DNA of 64,000 bases from contig CM068372.1 in NCBI GenBank assembly GCA_034769895.1, forward strand, positions 381,257,910-381,321,909. Reading direction: 5' to 3'. This DNA comes from Magicicada septendecula (lineage: Eukaryota > Arthropoda > Insecta > Hemiptera > Cicadidae). Each line of letters opens with the position of its first letter. The stretch's first letter is position 1. The notes beneath the pieces were generated by a model. The model did no database searches. It was not told the DNA's origin and saw nothing but the letters and a program-made list of their open reading frames with translations. Below are positions 22,465-32,388 of the stretch, in pieces. The translations under genes and the position numbers were made by a program.

Positions 22465-23105
22465 GGGGTCATAACGTCCTACGACGTTGTTCGATTCCCA
22501 GCCTCCATTGTTGTCTGTCGTTGCAGTTTTCATCGTTTAGTCCTCTATCGCTCATTGATCTTATTATTCCCTCTATCCATGTTTTCTTGGGTCTTCCTTT
22601 CTTTGTGTGCTCTCTGGGTATCCATCTCATTGTTCTCTTTAGTAGTCTGTCTTGTCCCATTCTTTGCACGTGTCCGTACCAGATTAGTTGTATTTCTTCA
22701 GTGCAGTCGGTGATTGTCTTTTGTACGCCCATTTCTTCTTTGATCGTTTCATTTCGTATTCGCTCTAGCCTTGAAGTTATAGCAGCTCGTCTAAAAACAT
22801 CAATTTCCGTAGCTTCTAACTTTCTTTTCACCTGTTCTTTTATTCTCCACGTTTCGGATCCGTACATCAATGTGCTTTTAGTCATACTATCGTGTATTCT
22901 CTTCTTCTTTTCTTTACAAATATCTGTGATCCACAGAATCCCATTCAATGATATAATTATTTGTTTTGATTTGTTTATTCTTGATTTTATTCCAACATCA
23001 TCTGTTCCTTCTTCATTAAAGTTTATTCCTAAATATTTGTAGCTGTTGCATTTTTTTAAACGTTCGTAGTTTTCTAAGATTAAATCTGTTGTTTCTTCTC
23101 CTACA
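22465..23105 (-). mobile_element. LINE 3' end, group D, best-preserved copy
   Basis: A minus-strand frame of about 200 codons runs nearly undisturbed. It starts upstream with ENYERLKKCNSYKYLGINFN and continues through KSTLMYGSETWRIKEQVKRK, the ATEIDVFRRAAITSRLERIR segment, LIWYGHVQRMGQDRLLKRTM, HTKKGRPKKTWIEGI and DRQQWRLGIEQRRRTL. The frame from Met (22948) to the stop (22469) is open. It corresponds to the entire region downstream of the RT palm and reaches the natural C-terminus, but the palm is missing, so it is a 5'-truncated insertion. The long open frame suggests it is younger than most LINE fragments here. Confidence 0.85.
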
Positions 23106-23985
23106 CACAGATGCTATGTTACTTTATTAACACACAAGTATAAAATCATATCTGTATTTGTCAGTTCATTGTTCTTTTAATAATATTCACTCACAGCTTA
23201 AAATACACACTACTCATTTATGGTGTGTATCAAACAAAAACTAAAATGGTGGTAAGATACAGATACAATTTAAAGTAAAACCATGAACCTTCATAATGCG
23301 ATTTACAATCACGAAACCATTCTACAAGACGACAACAAATTTCGTATGAAATGATCATTTGGGGGGGGGAATTCTGTGGATGCGCGCCTGCCAGTAACGG
23401 GGACCAACAGACCAACACTGTGCCGAAAGTAAATGTGAATGAGCCGATTCGCAATCAACCATTGCAGGGTCAATTTAACGGTTCTCGTGAACTGATCTGT
23501 TGCTCAAGTGAAAATGACTGCAACGGACACGGCCGAAACGTCTGGCATAGGATCACGACTTAGCAGCCTGTAGAATTTAACTGTAACAACTCGACTCACA
23601 AGCTGTTTTATTTCGTCATCGTCATGAAAATTCTGTTAAACTTATAACAGCATACGGAGTCGAAGGAATTTCGAAGAGAAATTAGTATAAGTAAATTTCG
23701 TCGAGAAGTGTTGTGTTATCAGGGCCGTGCTATCACGTCTAGTGTCACGTACCGAGACTACTTCATTGTTACGACAACAGTGAAGTACAGCGTCAGTCAA
23801 GTGGACTGTGTTGTAATTTGCATTGTTAACGCTTGTGTCGCAGACGCGAGTCCGTCATCGTGTTTTACAGCTTCTGTTGTTTTGTGAGACAGTTAATCTA
23901 AAACGTAAACGACAAGTTTCTAATTAATAAAATGGTAAAGTTTGCCCCATTTTATCTCGTTCTCTGTCTCCCTCCCTACCTCACT
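23106..23985. other. Unassigned stretch; possible upstream exon near 23760-23935
   Basis: A G8 run lies near 23361. At 23495-23560 a GGCCGAAACGTC string resembles a decayed hammerhead core but lacks a proper CUGANGA. Around 23770-23935 the sequence looks like an untranslated leader (TCAGTCAAGT, then AAAATGGTAAAG, which could be a splice donor) just before a pyrimidine-rich tract. This is suggestive only. Confidence 0.3.

Positions 23986-24062
<77 letters not shown>
23986..24062. repeat. (TC)n microsatellite
   Basis: About 70 bp of uninterrupted TC, with looser C/T-rich sequence on both sides. Confidence 0.95.
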
Positions 24063-24063
<1 letters not shown>

Positions 24064-24469
24064 TTATCTGTCTCCCTCTACCTCTCTACCTCTGTATCTG
24101 TTACTGTAACTTGTTTTATTAATATTGCTGTTCTTTTTCTCTATCGATATACAGGATCTTGATCCGTTGCGACACAGCTGTCCAACGTCGAAGTATCAAG
24201 GCTCCCCCATACAGAGGCGATACGCAAACCAAACGAAGGTCACCACACACGTGCGGGATACCGTGGAGCGCAATATTATTGACTCTGTATACCGCTTCGT
24301 TATTTCGGCATACAGACCGAGGTCAGTGTACCGCTCGGTATTCCACGCGGTTGGTAGCTTATTGTGAAGATCTTGCGAAATTTCGGATTACTTGTTTAAT
24401 CTATACGTGACTCGGTTGGGATGGTTACAACACGTACGAGTCACAAGGCCAGCTGTGTCTCCGACTTAC
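24063..24469. other. Unassigned stretch
   Basis: A polypyrimidine run ending in an AG (TTTTTCTCTATCGATATACAG, about 24133-24153) resembles a splice acceptor, but the downstream frame cannot be confirmed as an exon. GC is somewhat higher than average. Confidence 0.35.
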
Positions 24470-24945
24470 CGAATATACCGAGTGTCCCGCTAGTGTGGGC
24501 AGTCCTCTCGGTATCGGCAAGCAGAGATTATCTTACCGATTACTATACCGACTGTCGCGCTAGTGTGAGCAGTCGTGTCGGTAAGCAGCGATAATCTTAC
24601 CGAGTACTATACTGACTATACCGACTGTCGCGCTAGTGTGAGCAGTCCTCTCGGTATCGGTAAGCAGAGATTATCTTACCGAGTACTATACCGACTATAC
24701 CGACTGTCGCGCTAGTGTGAGCAGTTGTGTCGTTAAGAAGCGATAATCTTACCGACTACTACAGTGACTATACCGACTGTCGCGCTAGTGTGGGCAGTCC
24801 TCTAGGTATCGGTAAGCAGAGATAATTTTACCGACTACTGTACTGACAATACCGACTGTCGCGCTAGTGTGAGCAGTTGTGTCGGTATCGGTAAGCAGCG
24901 ATAATCTTACCGAGTACTATACCGGGTGTCGCGACTGTGTGGGGG
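24470..24945. repeat. Minisatellite of alternating ~73- and ~79-bp units
   Basis: The anchor CGCTAGTGTG recurs with TAGTG at 24491, 24561, 24634, 24713, 24786 and 24865, giving spacings of 70, 73, 79, 73 and 79 bp. Two unit types alternate. One carries CAGTCCTCTCGGTATCGGTA and AGCAGAGATTATC; the other carries CAGTTGTGTCGGTAAGCAGC and GATAATC. Each unit contains the inverted repeat GGTAAG...CTTACC, able to form a 6-7 bp hairpin. The pair of units therefore behaves as a higher-order repeat of about 152 bp. Confidence 0.9.
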
Positions 24946-25497
24946 AGCCTTTATATAAATCTAAAAGCTTTCATACTTTACTTTCATATTGTAAGACTGC
25001 ATTGCTGGAACCCGTACTTTACTTATTCAACTAGTTTTTAATTTTTTTCATACACATATAAACACATGACAGAAAAAAAACATACCTATTCGTCAGGTCC
25101 TCGAAAGCAATTTGTGAAACCGAACAATGTGATTTATTAAACTAGTATGAAGTTTTGCTAAAAGAACAGTAGCCTACGTATAAACCTATAGTGAAAAATC
25201 TGTGAAACCTATAAACGTCCAAAAGGATCGCGTGATCGTGATATTAACACAATTGATTAAATTGTTCTTAGTCAGAAAATTCGTGACAAGCGTCATGTAG
25301 GCATAGGACACGGATTATACAATTTATGACGCATCGGTGTGTCAGTATACAGGCATATATTTGCGTGTGTTATCCAAACATTTTTTTAAAAAGTTTTTAA
25401 AAGTATTTCGCAAGTTGTTAACAGAATAATAGACTTCTTTATTTGTAATAAAGGTTATTATATGAGACTGTGAATTAAAGTACTGTTGTTGTTTCAG
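24946..25497. other. Unassigned AT-rich stretch (possible intron)
   Basis: AT-rich with no recognised repeat. It ends in a pyrimidine-rich run and AG (TGTTGTTGTTTCAG), which is a credible splice acceptor for the short exon listed next. Confidence 0.4.
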
Positions 25498-25536
25498 GGT
25501 GTAATCGTGACATCATGGCGGACACGCGTACTGCAG
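25498..25536 (+). CDS. Candidate first coding exon of an unidentified host gene
   Basis: A 39-bp segment lies between a good acceptor (TTGTTTCAG, 25489-25497) and a strong donor (GTAAGC from 25537). It contains ATG at 25515 in the favourable context ATCATGG, opening a frame MADTRTA that leaves one nucleotide in the last codon (phase 1). All other ATG-bearing ORFs nearby are transposon-derived, so the splice-site pair and start context stand out. The rest of the gene would lie downstream, but I cannot identify a second exon through the LINE-filled sequence that follows. This is an inference from splice signals; chance occurrence is quite possible. Confidence 0.3.
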
Positions 25537-25733
25537 GTAAGCGACTGAATATATATTATTGCATTAATTTCTACTGTTAAAGGAGAACTACGTAGTGAAA
25601 ATTTTTAGAAAATTTAACTTTTAGATTTAAGAAATTACTACGTCTATTCCCGTTTAAAGTATTTTATGTGTAGAGGATCAGCCACAAATGATATTATATT
25701 CGAATTTCATGTGTCATCACCCATGTACCATCA

Positions 25734-26050
25734 TCATCATCATCTTCAAGGATTAAACCAAGAATGGTTTGTTCCGGTCTCAAATAGGCAAAGATTAGAG
25801 CTGGTCACTCCAGCGCTTCCTAGGACGACCCCTCGGCTTGTAGTTAGCCTACATAGTTGTTTGGGGACGCGGAAGTCATCCATTCGGCAAAGTTATTCCC
25901 ACCAATTCACCCGATACTGAGCGATCCTGTCGAGTATACTCATGATATTTAGTTCCTGCCGTATACGTGTTTCTTCTATGACCCATTTACCAACTAAACC
26001 TAATTTTCGTGAACATTTCAGTACAAGAAAATTCATTCTTCAACAGACAT
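25734..26050 (-). mobile_element. LINE 3' end, group B
   Basis: Minus-strand text includes VIEETRIRQELNIMSILDRI-like sequence and ANYKPRGRPRKRW near 25855-25815. The 3' UTR has GTTCCGG and the tail is CATCATCATCATCATC at 25731-25745. The right-hand neighbour is a second copy of the same segment, so this pair is a tandem or repeated insertion. Confidence 0.7.
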
Positions 26051-26420
26051 TAAATCAAAAATGGTTTGTTCCGATCCAAAACAGATAGACTAGAGCTGGT
26101 CACTCCAACGCTTCTTCGAACAGCCCGCATCTCTCCATCCTTTCGGAAATTGGTTAAGATGTTCCAACCGTTTTAGCTGAAATTAAGCAACCTATCTAGT
26201 ATAATTATCATATTCAGTTCCTGCCGTATACCTGCAATTCTTCTACGATACGGAATAGTATTCCGTGCCTCGTGCCTTAGAGATCCCATTTCGATCGGTT
26301 GAAAACAACTAGCCTGAGATTTCGTTACAGTCCAATTCTCAAATCCATAGAGAAGTGTGGGGAGGGGCGTCATCACCTTTTACAACATCAGGCGTGTTTC
26401 TGCTATATACGGGATAAATT
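26051..26420 (-). mobile_element. LINE fragment, group B, adjacent copy
   Basis: The minus strand reads VMTPLPTLLYGFENWTVTKS, QIEMGSLRHEA-like sequence and IAGIRQELNMIIILDRLLNF. The 3' part at 26055-26130 (ATGGTTTGTTCCGATC, then AGAGCTGGTCACTCCAACGC) is nearly the same as 25755-25830 in the preceding copy. Confidence 0.75.
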
Positions 26421-27349
26421 TGGTTTTACTTAAGTTCAATGGTTTATGGCCATTCAGGAAACATTAATGGAAATGTTTGCGAGGGCTCCCGCATTACAGG
26501 CCGTGTGGGTCCGGCAGATACGGCACTGTCCCAGAAGAATATTATCCAACACTTCAGAGGTAAACATGAAGATAAGTACACCGAATTGAGCAAAAGGTAC
26601 TCGCTGATTATACAGTTCTCCCGACGGTTCCGAAAATATGATTGATACTTTATCAGGCAGAAAAACAACATGGCTTCCAATAAGCTTATTGGTTAACGAT
26701 AGAAACATGTCTCAAGTAAGGAAAAAACTCTTGCTTGTATGTTCACGTAATATTAAATTACAGTTTAGTCGAAAGCAGTGACGAGAACGGGTAAAAAGTA
26801 AAGTGAATAAAATGTACAAGAAAGGTGAGCATAATAAAAAATAAGAGAATTTGAATACTTCCAATCTTCAGGGATTTAAGTAACTTTGAATTCATGCTAC
26901 CTTGTCCACCGGCTTTCCGACTTTTCAACTTCTTTTATAATTAATATAAACGTTTCAGAAAGTGAGAAGATTAAGGTACAGTTTGTTCGGGATAGGTCAG
27001 CCAAAACGTGTCTAGTGGCAAGCGTAGCCCCCCCCACACACACACACACACACACTAGGTGCTCATACATGTACAAAATGTATAGAGTGCAGGCCTAATT
27101 CATCCGGGTCTATAAATAATTCACACGGCGTCTGTTACAAATGCATCGAGCAGGCGTAAAGTGTACGATATGTAAAACTAGTTTATGTACAGTATCGATA
27201 ATGCAGGCTGCAGGCTGCAGGCCACATGTAGAGGCAGTAATGCCCTCAGCACGTGTGACACCTGATGATAACGGCATTATGTACTCTCTTTAACTTTTAT
27301 TTTATTTATTTTTTTTTTGTCACAAGAAGTACCGTCTTGTAACAAAATA
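26421..27349. other. Unassigned stretch
   Basis: A 68-codon plus-strand frame at 26439-26642 and shorter minus-strand frames overlap it; no domain recognised. A C6 run with (CA)n lies at 27028-27054. A triple CTGCAGG-type repeat is near 27205-27222. Confidence 0.4.
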
Positions 27350-28146
27350 AAATATCGGTATTGAGAAGCATACATGACTGCCACGTTTTAAGATTTATAT
27401 TTAAAATCATTTACATGAATTCTGTTCGATAATTTAAAAATATATGTCTCCCACCCTCAAACTGTTTTCACTATTTATAAATATTTTTCTTATTATGGGG
27501 TAGTCGTTTAATATAATGTTATTTTCGAGTCATTTTATCTATAAAAATTAGATAATTTATTCTTATAAAGACGACCTACGCAGATAATCATCCCTTCTTC
27601 TCAACCGATCCCCACCATTAATGATATATACACTTTCATAGAGTAATAGTTTTATCATGTGTAATTTCTAAGTTATCTTAGCCTTCAAAATTAAATATTT
27701 GTACTTGACTTGATTTCAGCATAGCAATTTTCAAAAAATCACCCCCTCCCCTTCAACTACCCAGTCCATTTATAATTAACTCATTTACCATTTTACAGTG
27801 GATTAATATGACTTTATTTTCGGGGTACGTATTTATTAAATTTAAGTACTTTACTCTTGTTAAAACGTAAAACGTTGCAGGTAAACTAACCCTCCACCTT
27901 AACCGATCTTCAATGGGCCTTGAGCCCTCTACAATTCGGATACATTTGCACAAAATTATTTGACTCTGTTTGAATTGGCGCCAGTTATCGTTCGCCATAG
28001 GAAAATTTCTACACACAGACACTTTTCGGAAAATGACTTTTCTTCATGTTTTGATGGTAGTACAATCAGAATCAGCCCTTATCTGGAACATGACTTTTTT
28101 CGCGATCACCATACTTCCGTTTCCTTATGGAACAGGGAAGTAAAAG
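27350..28146 (+). repeat. Dispersed repeat DR1, copy 2
   Basis: Matches copy 1 (8843-9720) from ATCGGTATTGAGAAGCATAC to ACAGGGAAGTAAAA, with many substitutions and an internal length difference around 27590-27650. The segment TAGTCGTTTAATATAATGTT is conserved between copies. The right end is joined directly to a LINE fragment. Confidence 0.7.
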
Positions 28147-28152
28147 TGCCAT

Positions 28153-28800
28153 GTTAGACAAGGGTGTAGTTTATCACCTACTTTATTTAACATATATATT
28201 GACGATATTGTGAGGCAATGGAAACAACGAAGTGGTCCTGGAATCTACTTACTTTCCTATAAATTCTCCATTAAGACTGTACTGTTTTCTGATGATCAAG
28301 TTATCCTACTAGAAAACGAAAATGGATTACAAAAACTAGTGTATCAACTCGGTAAAATTTGATACTTATAAACTTCCACGACAAAGACTAAAATAATGGC
28401 GTTTACATGGAAAATTCTCAGTACGCTTCAAAATAGTAATAGACAATAAAACTGTTAGACAAATATCCCACTACAGCTGTCTAGGGTGCGACGTAACCTG
28501 TGAATATGAAAACGATATCGATAATAAAATAAACAGACACCAGAGGATGTGTGGCACAATTCGTAAGACTCTGGGAAAGAAAGTACGCAAAGATACAGAA
28601 TTGAAATTTTACAAAGTAATGGCAGCACCAGTACTGATGTACAGGAGTGAATCGTGGACAATCACCCAAAATCAGAGAAAAACGGATTCAAGCTGCTGAA
28701 ATGAAATTGTTAAGGAAAGTCAAAGGATGCACTCTAACAGATCACATAAGGAATGCAGACATAAAGCAAGAACTGAATATATACTCCATAATATATTGTA
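28153..28800 (+). mobile_element. LINE remnant, group B, with RT motifs B and C
   Basis: The plus-strand frame starts exactly with VRQGCSLSPTLFNIYIDDIV (motif B, 28153 on) and runs through KFSIKTVLFSDDQVILLENE (motif C, FSDD variant) to a stop near 28362. It then reads, in other phases, RFKIVIDNKTVRQISHYSCL, RKDTELKFYKVMAAPVLMYR, SESWTITQNQRK and QAAEMKLLRKVKGCTLTDHI. The copy is abruptly truncated on both sides and lies against DR1 on the left. Stops and frameshifts disable it. Confidence 0.85.
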
Positions 28801-29407
28801 AACATAGTTGGAGCTAAGTACCAAGGAGTGGTTTAGATACCTTAAATTCCTCTTTGAAAGTACCGTCACCTTTCATCGTACTATAACCGCTTTTGAATCT
28901 AAAGTTGTTTTTGTAAAAACAGAACGTAAACTAGGAGGCATTTCTAAAAATACACACTGGAAAATGAGTCAATATAGACTCATTATATAGTTTATAGAGT
29001 TTAAAATACAGTTGCCAAGACTAAGGCTTGGACAAAATGCATGAATCCGGCTAAAGGTAACAACGTATTACATAGTGGAGCGACTATCAGTAAGAAGTTC
29101 AAAGACATCAGGTCTTAATGATAAATTAGTGAACTGAACTTGCCAAAGGAATGAATAGAGAGAACCAAACAAGCAACAGGCAAGAACGTAATCAATTATA
29201 GCGGTGGTGAATACATGTGTTTCTTGATGTGACATTGGAATTACCACAGGAGTGGCGTAAACAGGAGCTGCTACTGGACGGATGAGTTTAGGTTGATTGT
29301 TGGGTGACGCAATTTACTCAGCACAGATGAGAAATACAGAATACAGAATTATTCCCACACGACTTTTGTAAAAATACATTTTATAAATTGTGTACGTCCC
29401 ACAGTTT
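28801..29407. other. Unassigned stretch
   Basis: No gene or repeat recognised between the LINE fragment and the inverted DR1 copy. Confidence 0.5.
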
Positions 29408-29521
29408 TTACTTCCATGTAAGGAAATGGAAGTATGGTGATGGCGAAAAAAATCGTGGTCAAGATAAGGGCTGATTCTGATTGTACTACCCCCAAAACAT
29501 GAAGAAAAGTCATTTTTCGAA

Positions 29522-29523
<2 letters not shown>

Positions 29524-29572
<49 letters not shown>

Positions 29573-29628
29573 TGTGTATCTGTCTGTGTGTCTATCTGTG
29601 TGTGTGTCTGTATGTCTGTGTGTAGAAT
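29524..29628. repeat. (GT)n microsatellite inside DR1 copy 3
   Basis: About 46 bp of pure GT, followed by TCTGTGTA and CTGTCTGTGTG variants. In the other DR1 copies the same place holds only ACACACAGACAC, so the array expanded after the element inserted. Confidence 0.9.
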
Positions 29629-30215
29629 GTTTTCTATGCCGAACGATAACTGCCGTAAAATGAAACAGAATCAAATAATTTTTAGCATATGTTCCTAAAT
29701 TATAGAGGACTCAAGGCTTATTGATTTTGGTGAAGATCAGTTAAGAGTAAGAGGTAGTTTACCTGCAACATTTTATGTTTTAACAAGAGTAATTTTTTCT
29801 ATGACGAACGACAACTTCTGTAAATTCAAACAGAATCAAATAATTTTTGTCATATGTACCTGAGTTGTAGAGGACTCAACGTCTATTGATTTTGGTGAAG
29901 ATCGGTTACGGGGAAAGGGTAGTTTACTTGCAACGTTTTGTTTCAACAAAACTAAAGTAGGCCCTACTTAATTTTGATAAATAAAGTATCCTGAAAAGAA
30001 GGTCATAACTGTAGAAACGTAGATGAAATATCTATAAATAAAAAGGCTAGTTGAAGGGGTGGGGGTAATTTTCTATAAATGAAAATGATAGTTGAAGGGG
30101 GAGGGGATAATTTTTATTTATATGTCATGTGTACTACTTTATCGGCAACAAAGAAGTAGTTTGTTGTTCAAATTCCTTCCCGGGCTGTATGGCCGTGGTC
30201 CAATGTTTTCTACAA

Positions 30216-30262
30216 AACCAGATGTTTCTGCAGTGCTATCGACTGCCATCGTCAGTGAAAAT
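30216..30262 (-). ncRNA. Degenerate hammerhead ribozyme motif
   Basis: The minus strand reads CACTGACGA, then GGCAGT-CGATAG-CACTGC (stem II of about 5 bp), then AGAAAC. Core boxes CUGANGA and GAAA are present, but one extra base precedes GAAA and stem III (ACAUCU) is no longer self-complementary. It lies in the segment that interrupts DR1 copy 3. Probably a decayed Penelope-type ribozyme. Confidence 0.4.
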
Positions 30263-30430
30263 CGAGTTCGCCAACGTGAGGTGGTATACGTTGGTGACCA
30301 CATTACTGTTGTTAAGGGTGAAGCAAGAACTAGAAAGAACTAGTTTCTATGGAAATATTTCATTTCGAAAATGATTTTAAATAAAAATCTTAGAACATGG
30401 AAGTCATGTATGGTTCTCCATACCGATATT

Positions 30431-32264
30431 TGTTAAATCAACGTGAAATACAAGGGCCGAAAAGTATGGAAAAGCGTTGACTTCAAAATATTCTAACTTG
30501 ATTAATTGTTACTCAGATTAAAGGTAATTTAAATGTCATATTACAGATCACTTTAGTTATAAAATTGTATTCTTAATAAGTATATTCCCAAAATTAGTAT
30601 TTCTCAAGATATTTTGAGATAAAACGATTTTATTGCCCCTTCACACATTAATTTAAGGATTTTGCCTCAAGAATGTTTCAAGCATCTTGTAGTTTGTGTT
30701 ACAGTAAGTTATTTCTTATGTAGAGTCCAGCAATAAAACCTTTTCCCGAAATAAAGTCAAGAAACTGCTAGTTTACCTGTTTAAAGATGACGGTTAAAAC
30801 CGTAGAGATATTAGACTAGTGGAGCCATGACACAGACAACCCTGTTAGGAGAAGTGTGTCCGCGCTAAAAGATAAACGTAGATTAATAGGCTCTGCCTTC
30901 GTTTTCTGGCGCGTGAGAATTTTTTTTTTATTGTCATGAAAGGGCCTACGTTATTTACGCAATGTTGAGTGATTGTCATTGTTAAGGAAACTCTAACTTT
31001 ATTTGATTAATTTACAAATTTCTGAATTCTTTTCATTTCTTCAGTTATTTATAAGTCTTATTTTAACACACCCAACGGGCTTAGAAGTAGCTCTAGAATT
31101 TAGTTAATTCTTTTACCAACTGTGTCGTTTACTTCCCGCACTGCTACCTGTCATGCTCATGTCAAGGCCTTTCAGTGTCTCCACCATTATCAAGTCCTAA
31201 ATCACGGCCACGTCCAGAACATGACAGGTAGCAGTGCTGCAAGTAAAGACGACGACGTTGGAGTTATAGACACTGCTATAATTCTAACAACAAGATGAAC
31301 AATTAACTTGTTAATATCTTTGATGGGGTGATTGAGCCCCCCTCGCACTTAAGCCACTGGTAAGGACTGACAATAAATATCAACCGATTAAAATATGGAG
31401 GCAGCATCTGGACAATGGCAGTTGCGAGAGCTTTTATCGAGTCGCTTAACGCTCGAGTTACACCGTCGTACACGCAGCTCAGAGCTGATGATGGTGGCTG
31501 AGAACACTGTTGGAACAGGTGTGCGTGTATGCGTTGGCCGGCACTATATCACCTGGACGCAGCCCGCATCGATGCGAGTGCGAGCGCGCGCGCCACGGTA
31601 CAATACATCTGTTGTACAACACGGAAAATTACTGCCATCGTGTATATATTAATGACCCCCGTCATATCGCACGTACTGTTCTGTAGTACTATCTGTGTTG
31701 TTGTTGTTATTGCTGCATATGTGTTTGATGTCGGTACCAATTACTGTTGTAGCGACGTATCTGTATGGAGTGAGTACATAACACTGGTGATAACGTCTTT
31801 TTACTGCTCTATTTACAGATTTTTCAGGTAAAATAATCAAGTTAGCAGCGCTCGTATTTTCAGTGTCGTTATGTTCAAATTTGTCGGCTAGGGAAGGCAA
31901 AAGCCTATTTGGTGGGGCTATTCAATCAAAAAATAAGTAAGTACTTCTATTATTCGATCAGAAAGTATGTAAAAAAGTTACTACACATTTTAAAAATATT
32001 CACACACTTCTTTAACACGGGGAAACTAATTTAAATGAAAAAAATTAAACACACGTTCGCTTTTGCCACAGCCAGTTTCACTCGTTAGTGGTCAGTGTCA
32101 GAAAAATGTGTACATCTTATCCTTACGCCTGTGAGATAGTCAATCTGCGTGACATGGCATCATTCGGTCTGCGAGATGCGTACAAGATCTGCTCCATTAT
32201 CTACGGAATTATTCCCGACGCGTCACCCGGAAAGTGGTGGATTCCTCTCGAACCTTGGCTGGGG
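30431..32264. other. Unassigned stretch
   Basis: Mostly AT-rich and without recognisable genes. It contains an inverted repeat at 31126-31252 (listed separately). A CCCCCCTCGCACTTAAGCC ACTG string at about 31339-31361 resembles a hAT end without a partner. A moderately GC-rich stretch with short open frames lies at 31395-31650. Confidence 0.4.
31126..31252. repeat. Inverted repeat, ~30-bp arms
   Basis: Left arm CGTTTACTTCCCGCACTGCT then ACCTGTCATG (31126-31155); right arm CATGACAGGTAGCAGTGCTG then CAAGTAAAGACG (31220-31252) is its near-complement. The 64-bp centre has no reading frame. A small foldback or MITE is the simplest explanation. Confidence 0.75.
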
Positions 32265-32302
32265 TATAAATATACGCAACCAGCGGCCGGTCAGGTTCAG
32301 TT
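32265..32302 (+). promoter_or_regulatory. Candidate TATA plus initiator core promoter
   Basis: TATAAATA at 32265-32272 is followed by TCAGTT at 32297-32302, a match to the arthropod initiator. The TATA-to-initiator distance is 34 bp, at the upper end of the usual range; an alternative TCAGG at 32291 would give 28 bp. An ATG opens 15 bp downstream of the initiator. Confidence 0.4.
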
Positions 32303-32313
32303 TGGATCAGACC

Positions 32314-32388
32314 ATGTCACAGCGCGTTATTGGAGTGTTGTTACTGTGGCTTGGAATTCATTATAAAGTGATTGTTGTGTATTATTAA
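32314..32388 (+). CDS. Short hydrophobic ORF behind the candidate promoter
   Basis: ATG at 32314 (context ACCATGT) opens a 24-codon frame MSQRVIGVLLLWLGIHYKVI followed by VVYY and a stop. The N-terminal half (VIGVLLLWLG) looks like a secretory signal core. It could be a first exon cut off from the rest of a gene, as in insect cuticle or secreted-peptide genes, or a chance frame. GTGATT at 32368 is not a good splice donor, so a split gene is not clearly supported. Product unknown. Confidence 0.2.
   Translation: MSQRVIGVLLLWLGIHYKVIVVYY

Larger units (their letters stand above)
29408..30430 (-). repeat. Dispersed repeat DR1, copy 3 (inverted, expanded and interrupted)
   Basis: Read on the minus strand it begins ACCATACATGACTTCCATGT (about 30418-30399) and ends ATGGAAGTAAAAA (29412-29424). 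Three changes separate it from copies 1 and 2. First, the ACACACAGACAC motif has become a (GT)n array (29524-29600). Second, a block of about 170 bp (GAATCAAATAATTTTT... to ...TTTTAACAAGAGTAA) is duplicated in tandem between 29640 and 29950. Third, a foreign segment of about 220 bp with a hammerhead-like core sits at roughly 30126-30345. Confidence 0.65.

Noticed and set aside
23495-23560. Possible hammerhead around GGCCGAAACGTC
   Set aside because: The upstream box reads GUGAAAA instead of CUGANGA and stem II pairs poorly; too decayed to list as a ribozyme.
26439-26645. A 68-codon plus-strand frame
   Set aside because: No motif recognised and overlapping frames of similar length exist on the other strand.
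31339-31361. hAT-like right end CCCCCC...AAGCCACTG
   Set aside because: No matching left end or 8-bp duplication found nearby.
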